From NCBI GenBank assembly GCA_964587525.1, contig CAZPLZ010000068.1:1-17333 (forward strand): a DNA stretch of 17,333 nucleotides, in the 5' to 3' direction. This document shows positions 6,989 through 13,188 of this stretch, piece by piece (position 1 is the first letter of the stretch; each line of letters starts with the position of its first letter). Made by a program: the position numbers and the translations under genes. Source of the DNA: CAZPLZ01 sp964587525 (GTDB taxonomy: Bacteria; Oederibacteriota; CAKKQC01). The notes under the pieces are model-generated. The model was given only the letters and a program-made list of their open reading frames with translations, was not told the DNA's origin and made no database searches.

Positions 6989-8242
6989 ATGGCTGACAGA
7001 GCTGTGCTCGCGTACTCGGGGGGCCTCGATACTTCAGTAGCAGTGAAGTGGATCAAGGAAAAATATGGCCTCGATGTTGTAACCCTGACGATCAATATCG
7101 GACAAGAGAAGGACTGGGATGCTGTTTGTGTAAAGGCTAAGAAGACCGGTGCGATTAAGGCCCTTGTTGTCGATGCAAGAGAGATATTTGTAGAATCCCT
7201 CGTTTTTCCTTCTCTTCAGGCCGGTGCTTTGTATGAGGGTACATATCCTCTCGCGACAGCACTCGGTAGGCCCTTGATGGCCAAGCTCCTTGTTGATGCA
7301 GCCAGAGAAAATGGTGCGATGGCGGTTGCGCATGGTTGTACCGGAAAGGGGAACGATCAGGTGAGATTCGATGTCGCTATTGGTCTCTTAGATCCAACCC
7401 TCAAGATTATTGCTCCGGTGCGGGAATGGAAGATGACAAGAGATGAAGAAGTGCAGTACGCCAAGGATCACGGTATCGAAATTGGGGAGGTCAAGGAGAA
7501 CCTCTACAGCATAGATGAGAACCTGTGGGGGAGAAGCATCGAATGCGGCGCACTTGAAGATCCATGGGTTGAGCCTCCTGCCGATGTCTTCAAGCTTACG
7601 AATAGCGTTGTAGATTCACCCGATGAAGCAAGTTGTGTCGATATTGGATTCGAGAAAGGAGTGCCGATTTCTCTTGACGGAAAGGAGATGGGCGGAGTAT
7701 CCCTGATAGAGAAGGTCAGTGCCTTGGCTGGAAAACATGGGATTGGTCGGATTGACCATGTAGAGAACAGACTAGTCGGAATCAAATCTCGGGAGATCTA
7801 CGAAGCGCCGGCGGCTATTGTGCTGCATATGGCCCACCGGGAATTGGAAAGTTTGACGCTATCCAAGGAGCAAGCCAGGCTAAAGTCAACGATTTCGCAG
7901 CAATATGCTGACATGATCTACAACGGTCTCTGGTTCTCAGGGCTTCACATGGACATGAGGGCATTCGTCTTGAGCAGTCAAAGGCACGTTACAGGGAACG
8001 TGAAGGTCAAGATGCATCGGGGATCATGCGCAGTGGTGGGGAGAAAATCTCCCTACTCTCTCTATCAGAAGCAGTTGGCAACGTATGAAAAGGGCGATGA
8101 ATTCGATTCATCCGCTGCGCGGGGTTTCATTTACGTGCATGGCTTGGGGAGTAGAACGCAGGGAGAGAACCAGCTCATGTTGGGCAGGCAGGATGGAGGG
8201 GACATCCTGCTCGAAGGCCCCAAGGGTGGGGAAAAGAAGTAG
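6989..8242 (+). CDS. argG: Argininosuccinate synthase
   Basis: 417 residues, close to the usual ~400. The enzyme joins citrulline and aspartate with ATP to form argininosuccinate, the penultimate step of arginine synthesis, in the cytoplasm. AYSGGLDTS (8-16) is the ATP-pyrophosphatase P-loop that defines the family. HGCTGKGNDQVRFD (from H115) is the second signature, binding aspartate and citrulline. YSIDENLWGRSIECG and ENRLVGIKSREIYEAP are further conserved blocks. The active site appears intact. No other arginine gene (argH, argF, argJ) is in the window, which is unusual for a central metabolic gene, and it lies among accessory enzymes between array repeats R3 and R4a. Its GC content is lower than that of the methyltransferase genes. 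It might be the only copy in the genome or a spare. Confidence 0.96.
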   Translation: MADRAVLAYSGGLDTSVAVKWIKEKYGLDVVTLTINIGQEKDWDAVCVKAKKTGAIKALVVDAREIFVESLVFPSLQAGALYEGTYPLATALGRPLMAKLLVDAARENGAMAVAHGCTGKGNDQVRFDVAIGLLDPTLKIIAPVREWKMTRDEEVQYAKDHGIEIGEVKENLYSIDENLWGRSIECGALEDPWVEPPADVFKLTNSVVDSPDEASCVDIGFEKGVPISLDGKEMGGVSLIEKVSALAGKHGIGRIDHVENRLVGIKSREIYEAPAAIVLHMAHRELESLTLSKEQARLKSTISQQYADMIYNGLWFSGLHMDMRAFVLSSQRHVTGNVKVKMHRGSCAVVGRKSPYSLYQKQLATYEKGDEFDSSAARGFIYVHGLGSRTQGENQLMLGRQDGGDILLEGPKGGEKK

Positions 8243-8263
8243 AGAGAGGCGTCGAATAATTTT

Positions 8264-8283
8264 CGTCTGCCCCTATCGTGGTG
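8264..8283 (+). repeat. Array repeat R4a (decayed, internal deletion)
   Basis: CGTCTGCCCCTATCG followed by TGGTG matches the repeat except for two substitutions and loss of the five bases CGTCG or an equivalent shift. It lies 21 bases after the argG stop, the normal position for a downstream copy. A second degraded copy follows 122 bases later without a gene between them. Confidence 0.6.
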
Positions 8284-8405
8284 CACATCGCGCAGTCTGT
8301 TGCTCATCATTAAACCGATAGGCTCTGTTTATGCTTTTCTTTCTCTCGTCTTCAGTCATTGGCTGGGTCCTTCATCCATTAGAGCATTGGCGAGTATTGG
8401 GCATC

Positions 8406-8430
8406 CGTCCCGCTCGCGTCGTGGGTGGTG
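8406..8430 (+). repeat. Array repeat R4b (variant)
   Basis: CGTCCCGCTCGCGTCGTGG followed by GTGGTG keeps both ends of the repeat but has lost about four bases of the C-rich centre. It stands 30 bases before the acetyltransferase start at 8461, the normal position for an upstream copy. Confidence 0.7.
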
Positions 8431-8460
8431 ATCGTGGCAGGATAGCACGAGGTTAAATTG

Positions 8461-9243
8461 ATGAACTCCAAGAAGTACGCGCCGTTAGATCGTGAAGGAC
8501 GTCTTCGTTTGGCTACTGCGATACAAGAGGACGAGGACGTCTCAGCGAACTTCTTGAGGCAGGGAAAGGCCAAGGCCTATGTCGCGGGCGATCCTTCATG
8601 TCCTGATGGCGCGATTGTGCAATGGGACGATTTGCCAAGTGAACCTGTTGCTATTGGTTTAGACCCTGAAATCCTGCTCGATCTCCTCGGGTCTGTGGAA
8701 GGGTGGAGCTGCGTGGATACTGACGCGGAGACTGCAAACCAGCTTGGGAAACTCATAGAGAAGCGCATGAACGTGCGAGTGCGATACGTCAAGGGCGTCA
8801 GTTATGAACTCTTGCAGCCTGTCGTGGTTGTGAGAAACCCGGCTGTCAGAGAGCTCACGGCTGCTGATGTTGAGCTGCTGGATGAGACTTACGTAGCTGA
8901 GTCGAAGAAGGAAGGATTTGGCGATCCACGCGAAGGTCTCAAGAATACTTCTGAGGGCGGCATAGCAGCGGGTGCTATCGTCTCTGGCAAGATAGTTGGA
9001 AGTGTGGGTGGCGAGGCAACCGGGGCACGCTACGGTGATATGGGGGGTTTCTTCCTCAAGGAGTATCGAGGGCGTGGCTTCGGCACAGCAGCGGCTTCGA
9101 TCGTTGCGGGTCGCCTTCAGGAGATGGGACTGATTCCCACATGGAGCACTGGAGTGACCAATCCTGCTTCCATGCGGCTTGCTCAGAAGCTGGGTTTCGT
9201 TGAGGTGCTGCCGCGCGGTATGTATGTCGTCTTGGATGTGTGA
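8461..9243 (+). CDS. GNAT-family N-acetyltransferase with N-terminal domain
   Basis: 260 residues from ATG 8461; a TTG directly before it is possible but less likely. CGAGG at 8448-8452 gives an 8-base spacing. The C-terminal half (about 125-260) is a GNAT domain: LTAADVELLDETYVAES at its start and the acetyl-CoA pyrophosphate loop R203-G-R-G206-F-G208 with the following helix. NPASMRLAQKLGF is the typical final helix-strand. The N-terminal ~120 residues are a separate domain, as in the PF12746-like (GNAT_acetyltran) group. The enzyme would transfer an acetyl group from acetyl-CoA to an amine; the acceptor is unknown. The gene is bounded by R4b and R5. Confidence 0.85.
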   Translation: MNSKKYAPLDREGRLRLATAIQEDEDVSANFLRQGKAKAYVAGDPSCPDGAIVQWDDLPSEPVAIGLDPEILLDLLGSVEGWSCVDTDAETANQLGKLIEKRMNVRVRYVKGVSYELLQPVVVVRNPAVRELTAADVELLDETYVAESKKEGFGDPREGLKNTSEGGIAAGAIVSGKIVGSVGGEATGARYGDMGGFFLKEYRGRGFGTAAASIVAGRLQEMGLIPTWSTGVTNPASMRLAQKLGFVEVLPRGMYVVLDV

Positions 9244-9248
9244 CGCGT

Positions 9249-9273
9249 CGTCCGCCCCGATCGCGTCGTGGTG
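9249..9273 (+). repeat. Array repeat R5 (full copy)
   Basis: Full 25-base copy identical to R1. It starts 5 bases after the acetyltransferase stop codon. Confidence 0.9.
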
Positions 9274-9315
9274 AGCATTGTGGATAGTTGCCGCGGGTTA
9301 TTTAGCTACTTCCCT

Positions 9316-9321
9316 TATAAT
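9316..9321 (+). promoter_or_regulatory. -10 box before the small GNAT gene
   Basis: A perfect TATAAT lies 43 bases after repeat R5 and 31 bases before the ATG at 9353. An out-of-frame ATG at 9331, nine bases downstream, sits where a leaderless start would be. Confidence 0.5.
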
Positions 9322-9352
9322 TCCAAGTAGATGGCTTCCTGCTTACCCATTT

Positions 9353-9751
9353 ATGATTATCCGAAACGCGCGTCCTGAGGACATACCTGCTGTTCTCGAA
9401 CTCTGGAGACAATTCTGGACACCCCAGCCGTTCGAGTCCAATCTCCAGAAAAAAATCGAAAAGGAACCCGATATGGTCCTGGTTGCCGAGGACCACGGAA
9501 ACATTATCGGCACGGTCATCGGGGGTTTTGATCTCTGGTGGTCCTGGATCTATCGAGTCGCAGTGGACCAAAAGAGCCAGAGGAGAGGCATCGGAATTCT
9601 CCTCCTCAAAGAGATTCAAGAGCGCTTCAAGGCAAGGGGTATCAATTCTGCAGGGCTCATCGTCTCTCCGGAGAATAAGGCGATGCTGTCTCTCCTCAGG
9701 AAGTTCGCCTACCGAGAGCACAAAGAGGGACATTACGGAATAAAATTCTAA
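9353..9751 (+). CDS. GNAT-family N-acetyltransferase (small, single domain)
   Basis: 132 residues starting MIIRNARPEDIPAVLELW, the standard beginning of a single-domain GNAT. An upstream extension to 9278 is possible but would cross the -10 box and adds a segment unlike the family. The acetyl-CoA loop is Q76-R-R-G79-I-G81, followed by LLLKEIQERFKARGI and a closing NKAMLSLLRKF helix. The short length and W-rich centre (FDLWWSWIYRVAV) recall the YpeA-type group; the acceptor is unknown. It is followed after 72 bases by another GNAT gene with no recognisable array repeat between them. Confidence 0.87.
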   Translation: MIIRNARPEDIPAVLELWRQFWTPQPFESNLQKKIEKEPDMVLVAEDHGNIIGTVIGGFDLWWSWIYRVAVDQKSQRRGIGILLLKEIQERFKARGINSAGLIVSPENKAMLSLLRKFAYREHKEGHYGIKF

Positions 9752-9811
9752 TAAATTTAGGTTCGGACCCCCTTTATATTTGCAATCCAATTTCGTTTCT
9801 GCTGGCGGTGT

Positions 9812-9817
9812 TAAACT
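9812..9817 (+). promoter_or_regulatory. -10 box of the second small GNAT gene
   Basis: TAAACT is followed by six bases (TCTCTT) and then the GTG start at 9824. This puts the expected transcription start on the start codon itself, a leaderless layout. No Shine-Dalgarno sequence is present. Confidence 0.5.
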
Positions 9818-9823
9818 TCTCTT

Positions 9824-10333
9824 GTGAACAACAAGCAGGACATAACGGTACGCCCCGCGACGGAGGATGACATCCCCGCTATCGTGGCCGTATGGCATCA
9901 AGCGACTGACGATTTCTTGGCATGGATGCCTAATGGTTTCGGAGCGCCGATGCGCGAGCCATTCGAAGGGGATGAGGATGCAAAGTGGGCCACTTGGCTC
10001 CGGGAAGCACTTGGCAAGACCGACTTTGTTCCTTTTGTTGCCGTCGTAGATAGTACGGTTCGCGGCTTCGTCAATGGCGAAGTCCGTCGCGTTACTGACG
10101 ATTTCTTCCACGCGCCCTACCTGTACATAGATCACCTGTACGTGGACCGCGAGTATCGGCGCACTGGCATTGGCCGTGCACTTATGGGGGTGGTCGAGCA
10201 GTGGGCGCGGAAAGAAGGAATGAGAGCCCTCGATCTCGAAGTGGGGGAGCTCAACAACCCTGGTAAGCAGTTCTACGCTTCCTTGGGGTTTTCCACCTTG
10301 ACACGCCGTATCGCAAAGATACTGGGGACGTAG
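9824..10333 (+). CDS. GNAT-family N-acetyltransferase
   Basis: 169 residues from a GTG start. The order of motifs is typical of the family: ITVRPATEDDIPAIVAVW at the N-terminus, then LYIDHLYVDREYRRTGIG with the acetyl-CoA loop R112-R-T-G115-I-G117, then ALDLEVGELNNPGKQFYASLGF. The last segment, an Asn and a Tyr before LGF, is characteristic. It resembles protein or small-amine acetyltransferases; the acceptor cannot be given. The GTG start is supported by a -10 box six bases before it. A long antisense frame across this gene has no recognisable domain. Confidence 0.87.
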   Translation: MNNKQDITVRPATEDDIPAIVAVWHQATDDFLAWMPNGFGAPMREPFEGDEDAKWATWLREALGKTDFVPFVAVVDSTVRGFVNGEVRRVTDDFFHAPYLYIDHLYVDREYRRTGIGRALMGVVEQWARKEGMRALDLEVGELNNPGKQFYASLGFSTLTRRIAKILGT

Positions 10334-10412
10334 CTCTCGCTACCTAGACTTTGTTTACTGCGGTGACCTAGGCTTCTCGGTCTGGGTAGAGTGAGTGGCA
10401 ATCCTTTCGGTG

Positions 10413-10434
10413 GTCTGCTTCGATCGCGTCGTGG
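10413..10434 (+). repeat. Array repeat R6 (decayed 5' half)
   Basis: The right half CGATCGCGTCGTGG is exact, but the left half (GTCTGCTT) has diverged from GTCCGCCC. It lies 79 bases after the GNAT stop and 168 bases before the next gene. Confidence 0.72.
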
Positions 10435-10497
10435 AGGCGCTTGACTTCAGCTTCTTGCAATAAGTAATCTACTCTTAGGCGGTTGAAGGACGCCTCC
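10433..10497. repeat. Long-range inverted repeat next to R6
   Basis: GGAGGCG (10433-10439), overlapping the end of R6, pairs with CGCCTCC (10491-10497). Inside it, CTTCA (10445-10449) pairs with TGAAG (10484-10488). The structure would be a two-part stem with an AT-rich loop of about 34 bases. It lies in the 269-base gap before the nuclease gene and may be a leader structure or a remnant. Confidence 0.35.
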
Positions 10498-10590
10498 TCG
10501 TCTGCGGGAAGGGCTTAGCCCACCTTTTGGAATTAAAACACAATGAACCTTCTTTCAGCCTGAGAGAGCAGACGCCGGGCGCTGTATCGA

Positions 10591-10597
10591 AAGGAGG
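10591..10597 (+). promoter_or_regulatory. Strong Shine-Dalgarno sequence of the nuclease-fusion gene
   Basis: AAGGAGG lies 5 bases before ATG 10603. It fixes the start codon and contrasts with several neighbouring genes that have no ribosome binding site. Confidence 0.8.
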
Positions 10598-10602
10598 CCA
10601 CC

Positions 10603-11391
10603 ATGCCAAAGTCGTTGCCCACCAAACCAAACCTTGAACATCTTAAGAATGAGGCCAAGGCTCTGCTAAAGTCCCATAAGGATCGCGATCCTTCCGCTTG
10701 CAACACACTCAAATTGCTGCGCAGGTTCTCGGGCGCCTCTGAAAGCGAGATCATGGGTGCGGGTATTTCCCTACAGGAAGCGCAATTTGCGCTGGCTTTA
10801 GACTACGGCTACAAGAGCTGGAACGAATTGAGGCGGCACGTCATGTCAGTGACGGCAAAGACTAAGGCTGCTGATGTGGAGATGGTGGAGATGAAGGTGA
10901 AAAAGGTCGCCTACACCGATAAGGATAAGAAGGTCACAATTCTGATACTTTGCGACCAGGAAGAGAAAAGGTTCCTCCCTATTTACATAGGAGAGAATGA
11001 AGCCCTTGCCATTGCTGCCGAACTGCAAGGTGTGGTCACACCGAGGCCAATTACGCACGATCTTTTCAGAGAAGCGGTCGACGCTTTGGGGGGCGAGGTC
11101 TGCGGCGCTGCGATTACTGGATTAAAAGACAGGATGTACATCGCGACTCTCTTGATAAGAAACGACGGGCGAGAAGTCGAGCTGGACGCCAGGCCGTCAG
11201 ATGCCATTGCATTGGCGGTACGGTTCAGTGCCCCGATCCGAGTGGACAAGAAGACGTTCCAGGATGTGTCGGTTGATGACGAGAGCAAGGTGGCTCCGAC
11301 GCTCGAGCCGATCGTGTACAGGGATCAACGGCCAGCAATCCGGATCGAGAGTCCCGGCGATGAAGGTCCATCGGTCGCGCAGCCGGAGTGA
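10603..11391 (+). CDS. Bifunctional nuclease (BFN, DUF151) domain protein with N-terminal helical domain
   Basis: 262 residues. Residues of about 95-225 match the bifunctional nuclease family (PF02577): a VEMKVKKVAY start, FLPIYIGENEALAIAAELQGV, the RPITHDLF segment, and LDARPSDAIALAVRFSAPI near the end, the most conserved block. Family members have been reported to have DNase and RNase activity in plants and bacteria, but the role in bacteria is poorly known. The first ~85 residues (PNLEHLKNEAKALLKSH and DYGYKSWNELRRHV) form a separate helical domain, recognisable from the N-termini of some bacterial ankyrin-repeat proteins. The fusion is unusual; stand-alone BFN proteins have about 130-160 residues. 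The last ~35 residues are Pro/Glu-rich and probably disordered. The strong Shine-Dalgarno sequence supports the start. Confidence 0.85.
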   Translation: MPKSLPTKPNLEHLKNEAKALLKSHKDRDPSACNTLKLLRRFSGASESEIMGAGISLQEAQFALALDYGYKSWNELRRHVMSVTAKTKAADVEMVEMKVKKVAYTDKDKKVTILILCDQEEKRFLPIYIGENEALAIAAELQGVVTPRPITHDLFREAVDALGGEVCGAAITGLKDRMYIATLLIRNDGREVELDARPSDAIALAVRFSAPIRVDKKTFQDVSVDDESKVAPTLEPIVYRDQRPAIRIESPGDEGPSVAQPE

Positions 11392-11411
11392 GATTGCTCT
11401 CCTTTCTGGAT

Positions 11412-11431
11412 GCTCGATGGCGTAAGGGGTG
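11412..11431 (+). repeat. Possible decayed array repeat before the 304-residue GNAT gene
   Basis: GCTCGATGGCGT followed by AAGGGGTG aligns with GCCCCGATGGCGTCGTGGTG of R2 with a few differences. The position, 20 bases after the nuclease stop, is right, and its last bases form the GTG start of the next gene. The match is partial and could be chance. Confidence 0.35.
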
Positions 11432-12343
11432 AGCAGTTCCTCTAATAGACGCCTGGCGTCGCTAGAGGATTTTAAGCCATGTGATTTTCACCCCCTCGGT
11501 ACGGGAAAACTTAGTTATGCCACGTTCAGTGAGAGTAGGATGATTCTCATGCACGGCGGGGCGGAAGACTCTAGTGATACCATGGCATTACTCGATCGAC
11601 TGGCTGAAACCCAGTACGTTCAATTCCGCGATCCGCGCTATACCGTAGCCACCGATTTTGGGGTGTTCACTTCTCACCCGGACTTTCCAACACGGTATGA
11701 CTGCAATCAGCTTTTCGATTGCCGCTGTGCTCCTGAGCGCGTTGTCGATCTTTTGCACGAACTTGATCGGCTGTATAAGGGGCGAGACCTGCCCTTTCAA
11801 AAGCTTGCGGGCCATGATCCCTCCACCTGTGCGATCCTGGAGCCTATCCTGTCAAAGTCAGGCTGGAAGTTCTGGCAAAGCCAGATGATGGTCTTTGAGG
11901 CACCACCTGAACTTTCGCTGAATCCGGCTGTTGAGGTTAGACCTGTTGACCCGTTTCACCCCGACGTAGAGCGGCAGTACATAGGAAAACGGGTGCCGGG
12001 AACACTCGACCAGGGATTTGTCTATCACCGCACGCAGATGTCGCGCATCGGCGGGGAGTGGTTGGTCGGTTACCTAGACGGCGAGCCTGTAGGGACGACC
12101 GGCTGGTTCATGGCTGGAGCCATCGCACGATTCCGATGGATAGGGACCCGTGAGGAATTCCGGCGACGTGGGGTGGCAACGACCTTGATCCGGTACGTCC
12201 AAGAGCACCTTGCGGTTCAGGCGCAGGATGCGCTCACCATTCACTGTAACGATGAGAAGGCCATTCGTCTTTACGAACGACTTGGGTTCAGGAGGCGTGG
12301 ATGGATGTGGGAGGCGATGTACGAATTACCGGTTGCCCAATGA
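11429..12343 (+). CDS. GNAT-family N-acetyltransferase, long form
   Basis: 304 residues from a GTG start. The C-terminal GNAT domain (about 165-300) has the acetyl-CoA loop R245-R-R-G248-V-A250 after WIGTREEF, and the typical IHCNDEKAIRLYERLGFRRRG ending. The first ~160 residues (including VATDFGVFTSHPDFPTRYDCNQLF and QKLAGHDPSTCAILEPIL) form a second domain that may be a degenerate GNAT fold, as in tandem-GNAT proteins. The acceptor is unknown. The GTG start is 38 bases after the preceding stop. The stop codon lies in an ATGA overlap with a 38-codon frame. Confidence 0.82.
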   Translation: MSSSSNRRLASLEDFKPCDFHPLGTGKLSYATFSESRMILMHGGAEDSSDTMALLDRLAETQYVQFRDPRYTVATDFGVFTSHPDFPTRYDCNQLFDCRCAPERVVDLLHELDRLYKGRDLPFQKLAGHDPSTCAILEPILSKSGWKFWQSQMMVFEAPPELSLNPAVEVRPVDPFHPDVERQYIGKRVPGTLDQGFVYHRTQMSRIGGEWLVGYLDGEPVGTTGWFMAGAIARFRWIGTREEFRRRGVATTLIRYVQEHLAVQAQDALTIHCNDEKAIRLYERLGFRRRGWMWEAMYELPVAQ

Positions 12344-12456
12344 GTAGTGAGTTCGATGTGATCGGCATCTACGAGCGACACCTGCGCGCCGACCCCTGGT
12401 GCTCTTCGGCGTTGCGAAGCCGGCACCCTCGGGTGCGATCTGTCTCTGGCGCATGA
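12340..12456 (+). CDS. Small 38-residue reading frame, ATGA-coupled on both sides
   Basis: The frame begins with MSSEFDVIGIYERHL and ends RVRSVSGA. Its ATG overlaps the TGA of the preceding acetyltransferase (ATGA at 12340-12343), and its TGA overlaps the ATG preferred for the next methyltransferase (ATGA at 12453-12456). Such overlaps on both sides are characteristic of translational coupling. I recognise no family. The N-terminal sequence looks like the start of a larger enzyme, so it may be a remnant of a broken gene kept as a coupling frame rather than a working peptide. If the methyltransferase really starts at GTG 12399, one of the two overlaps loses its meaning. Confidence 0.4.
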   Translation: MSSEFDVIGIYERHLRADPWCSSALRSRHPRVRSVSGA

Positions 12457-13127
12457 ACGCGACCTACCGTCCCGGGCCCCCACCGGGACGCGACCCGTCC
12501 CGATTTGTGGCTCGTGCCTACGACCGGATCGCCGCCCGTTACGACCGCACCCGCCGGCGGGACCGCGGGTCACGGTTCGTCGCCGTGCTCAACCAGTTGA
12601 TGCGGCGGCTGCCGCCCGGAGGCCGAGTGCTGGACCTGGGCTGTGGTGCTGGCTATCCGGTTGCCCGGACGCTGACAGACTGTGGCTTCCAGGTGACGGG
12701 GCTTGACATCTCTGGCCGCATGCTCGCGCGCGCCCGCCGCGCGGTGCCGGAAGGCACCTTCCTGCGCCGGGACATGGTGCGGCCCGGCCTCCCCGCTGGC
12801 AGTTTCGATGGCGCCGTGGCCGTGTACTCTCTGTTTCACGTTCCCTGGCGCCGACAACCCCGCGTCCTCCGCGCGATCCGCCGCCTCCTCGTTCCAGGCG
12901 GCCCGTTCTTGTTCAACCTGGGAGACGAGATCGACCGCGAATACACCGAAGGGTTTTACGGAGGTCGCATGTACTGGTCAGGGTTATCTGCGGTGGAGAA
13001 CCTGCGCATGATCCGCCGGGCCGGGTTTCACCTGCTGTGGCATCGCGCCTTCCGGATCGGTGGGGAGCGCCACAGCTATTACCTGGCAACCGTTCCTCGC
13101 AGACCTCGACGGGGCATCAAACAGTAA
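12453..13127 (+). CDS. Class I SAM-dependent methyltransferase (second)
   Basis: 224 residues from ATG 12453. A longer form from GTG 12399 is possible, but the added 18 residues do not look like the family and the ATG is coupled by ATGA to the frame before it. Motif I is D61-LGCGAG (61-67). Asp84 in VTGLDIS is the ribose-binding acidic residue. FDGAVAVYSLFHVPW and LLVPGGPFLFNLG follow as motifs IV and V/VI. The N-terminal segment FVARAYDRIAARYD is typical of type-11 methyltransferases. The gene is very GC-rich (43 of 60 bases in 12541-12600), unlike most neighbours, suggesting a different origin. The substrate is unknown. Confidence 0.82.
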   Translation: MNATYRPGPPPGRDPSRFVARAYDRIAARYDRTRRRDRGSRFVAVLNQLMRRLPPGGRVLDLGCGAGYPVARTLTDCGFQVTGLDISGRMLARARRAVPEGTFLRRDMVRPGLPAGSFDGAVAVYSLFHVPWRRQPRVLRAIRRLLVPGGPFLFNLGDEIDREYTEGFYGGRMYWSGLSAVENLRMIRRAGFHLLWHRAFRIGGERHSYYLATVPRRPRRGIKQ

Positions 13128-13188
13128 AATGATTGGTTCGTCGAGTGAGTGACGACTAGCCATCCGGTCAGCGAGAACGTAGTTACCC

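Noticed and set aside
9302..10135. 277-codon minus-strand frame across the two small GNAT genes
   Set aside because: It shows no recognisable domain, lies opposite two clear GNAT genes with full motifs, and is explained by codon bias on the other strand.
12340..12456. The 38-codon frame as a thiamine-phosphate kinase (ThiL) start
   Set aside because: SEFDVIGIYERHL faintly recalls ThiL N-termini, but no further ThiL motif follows. The likeness is too short to name it.
13138..13155. Possible degenerate array repeat before the second APH gene
   Set aside because: Only TTCGTCGAGTGAGTG loosely resembles the right half of the repeat; the C-rich half is absent, so chance cannot be excluded.
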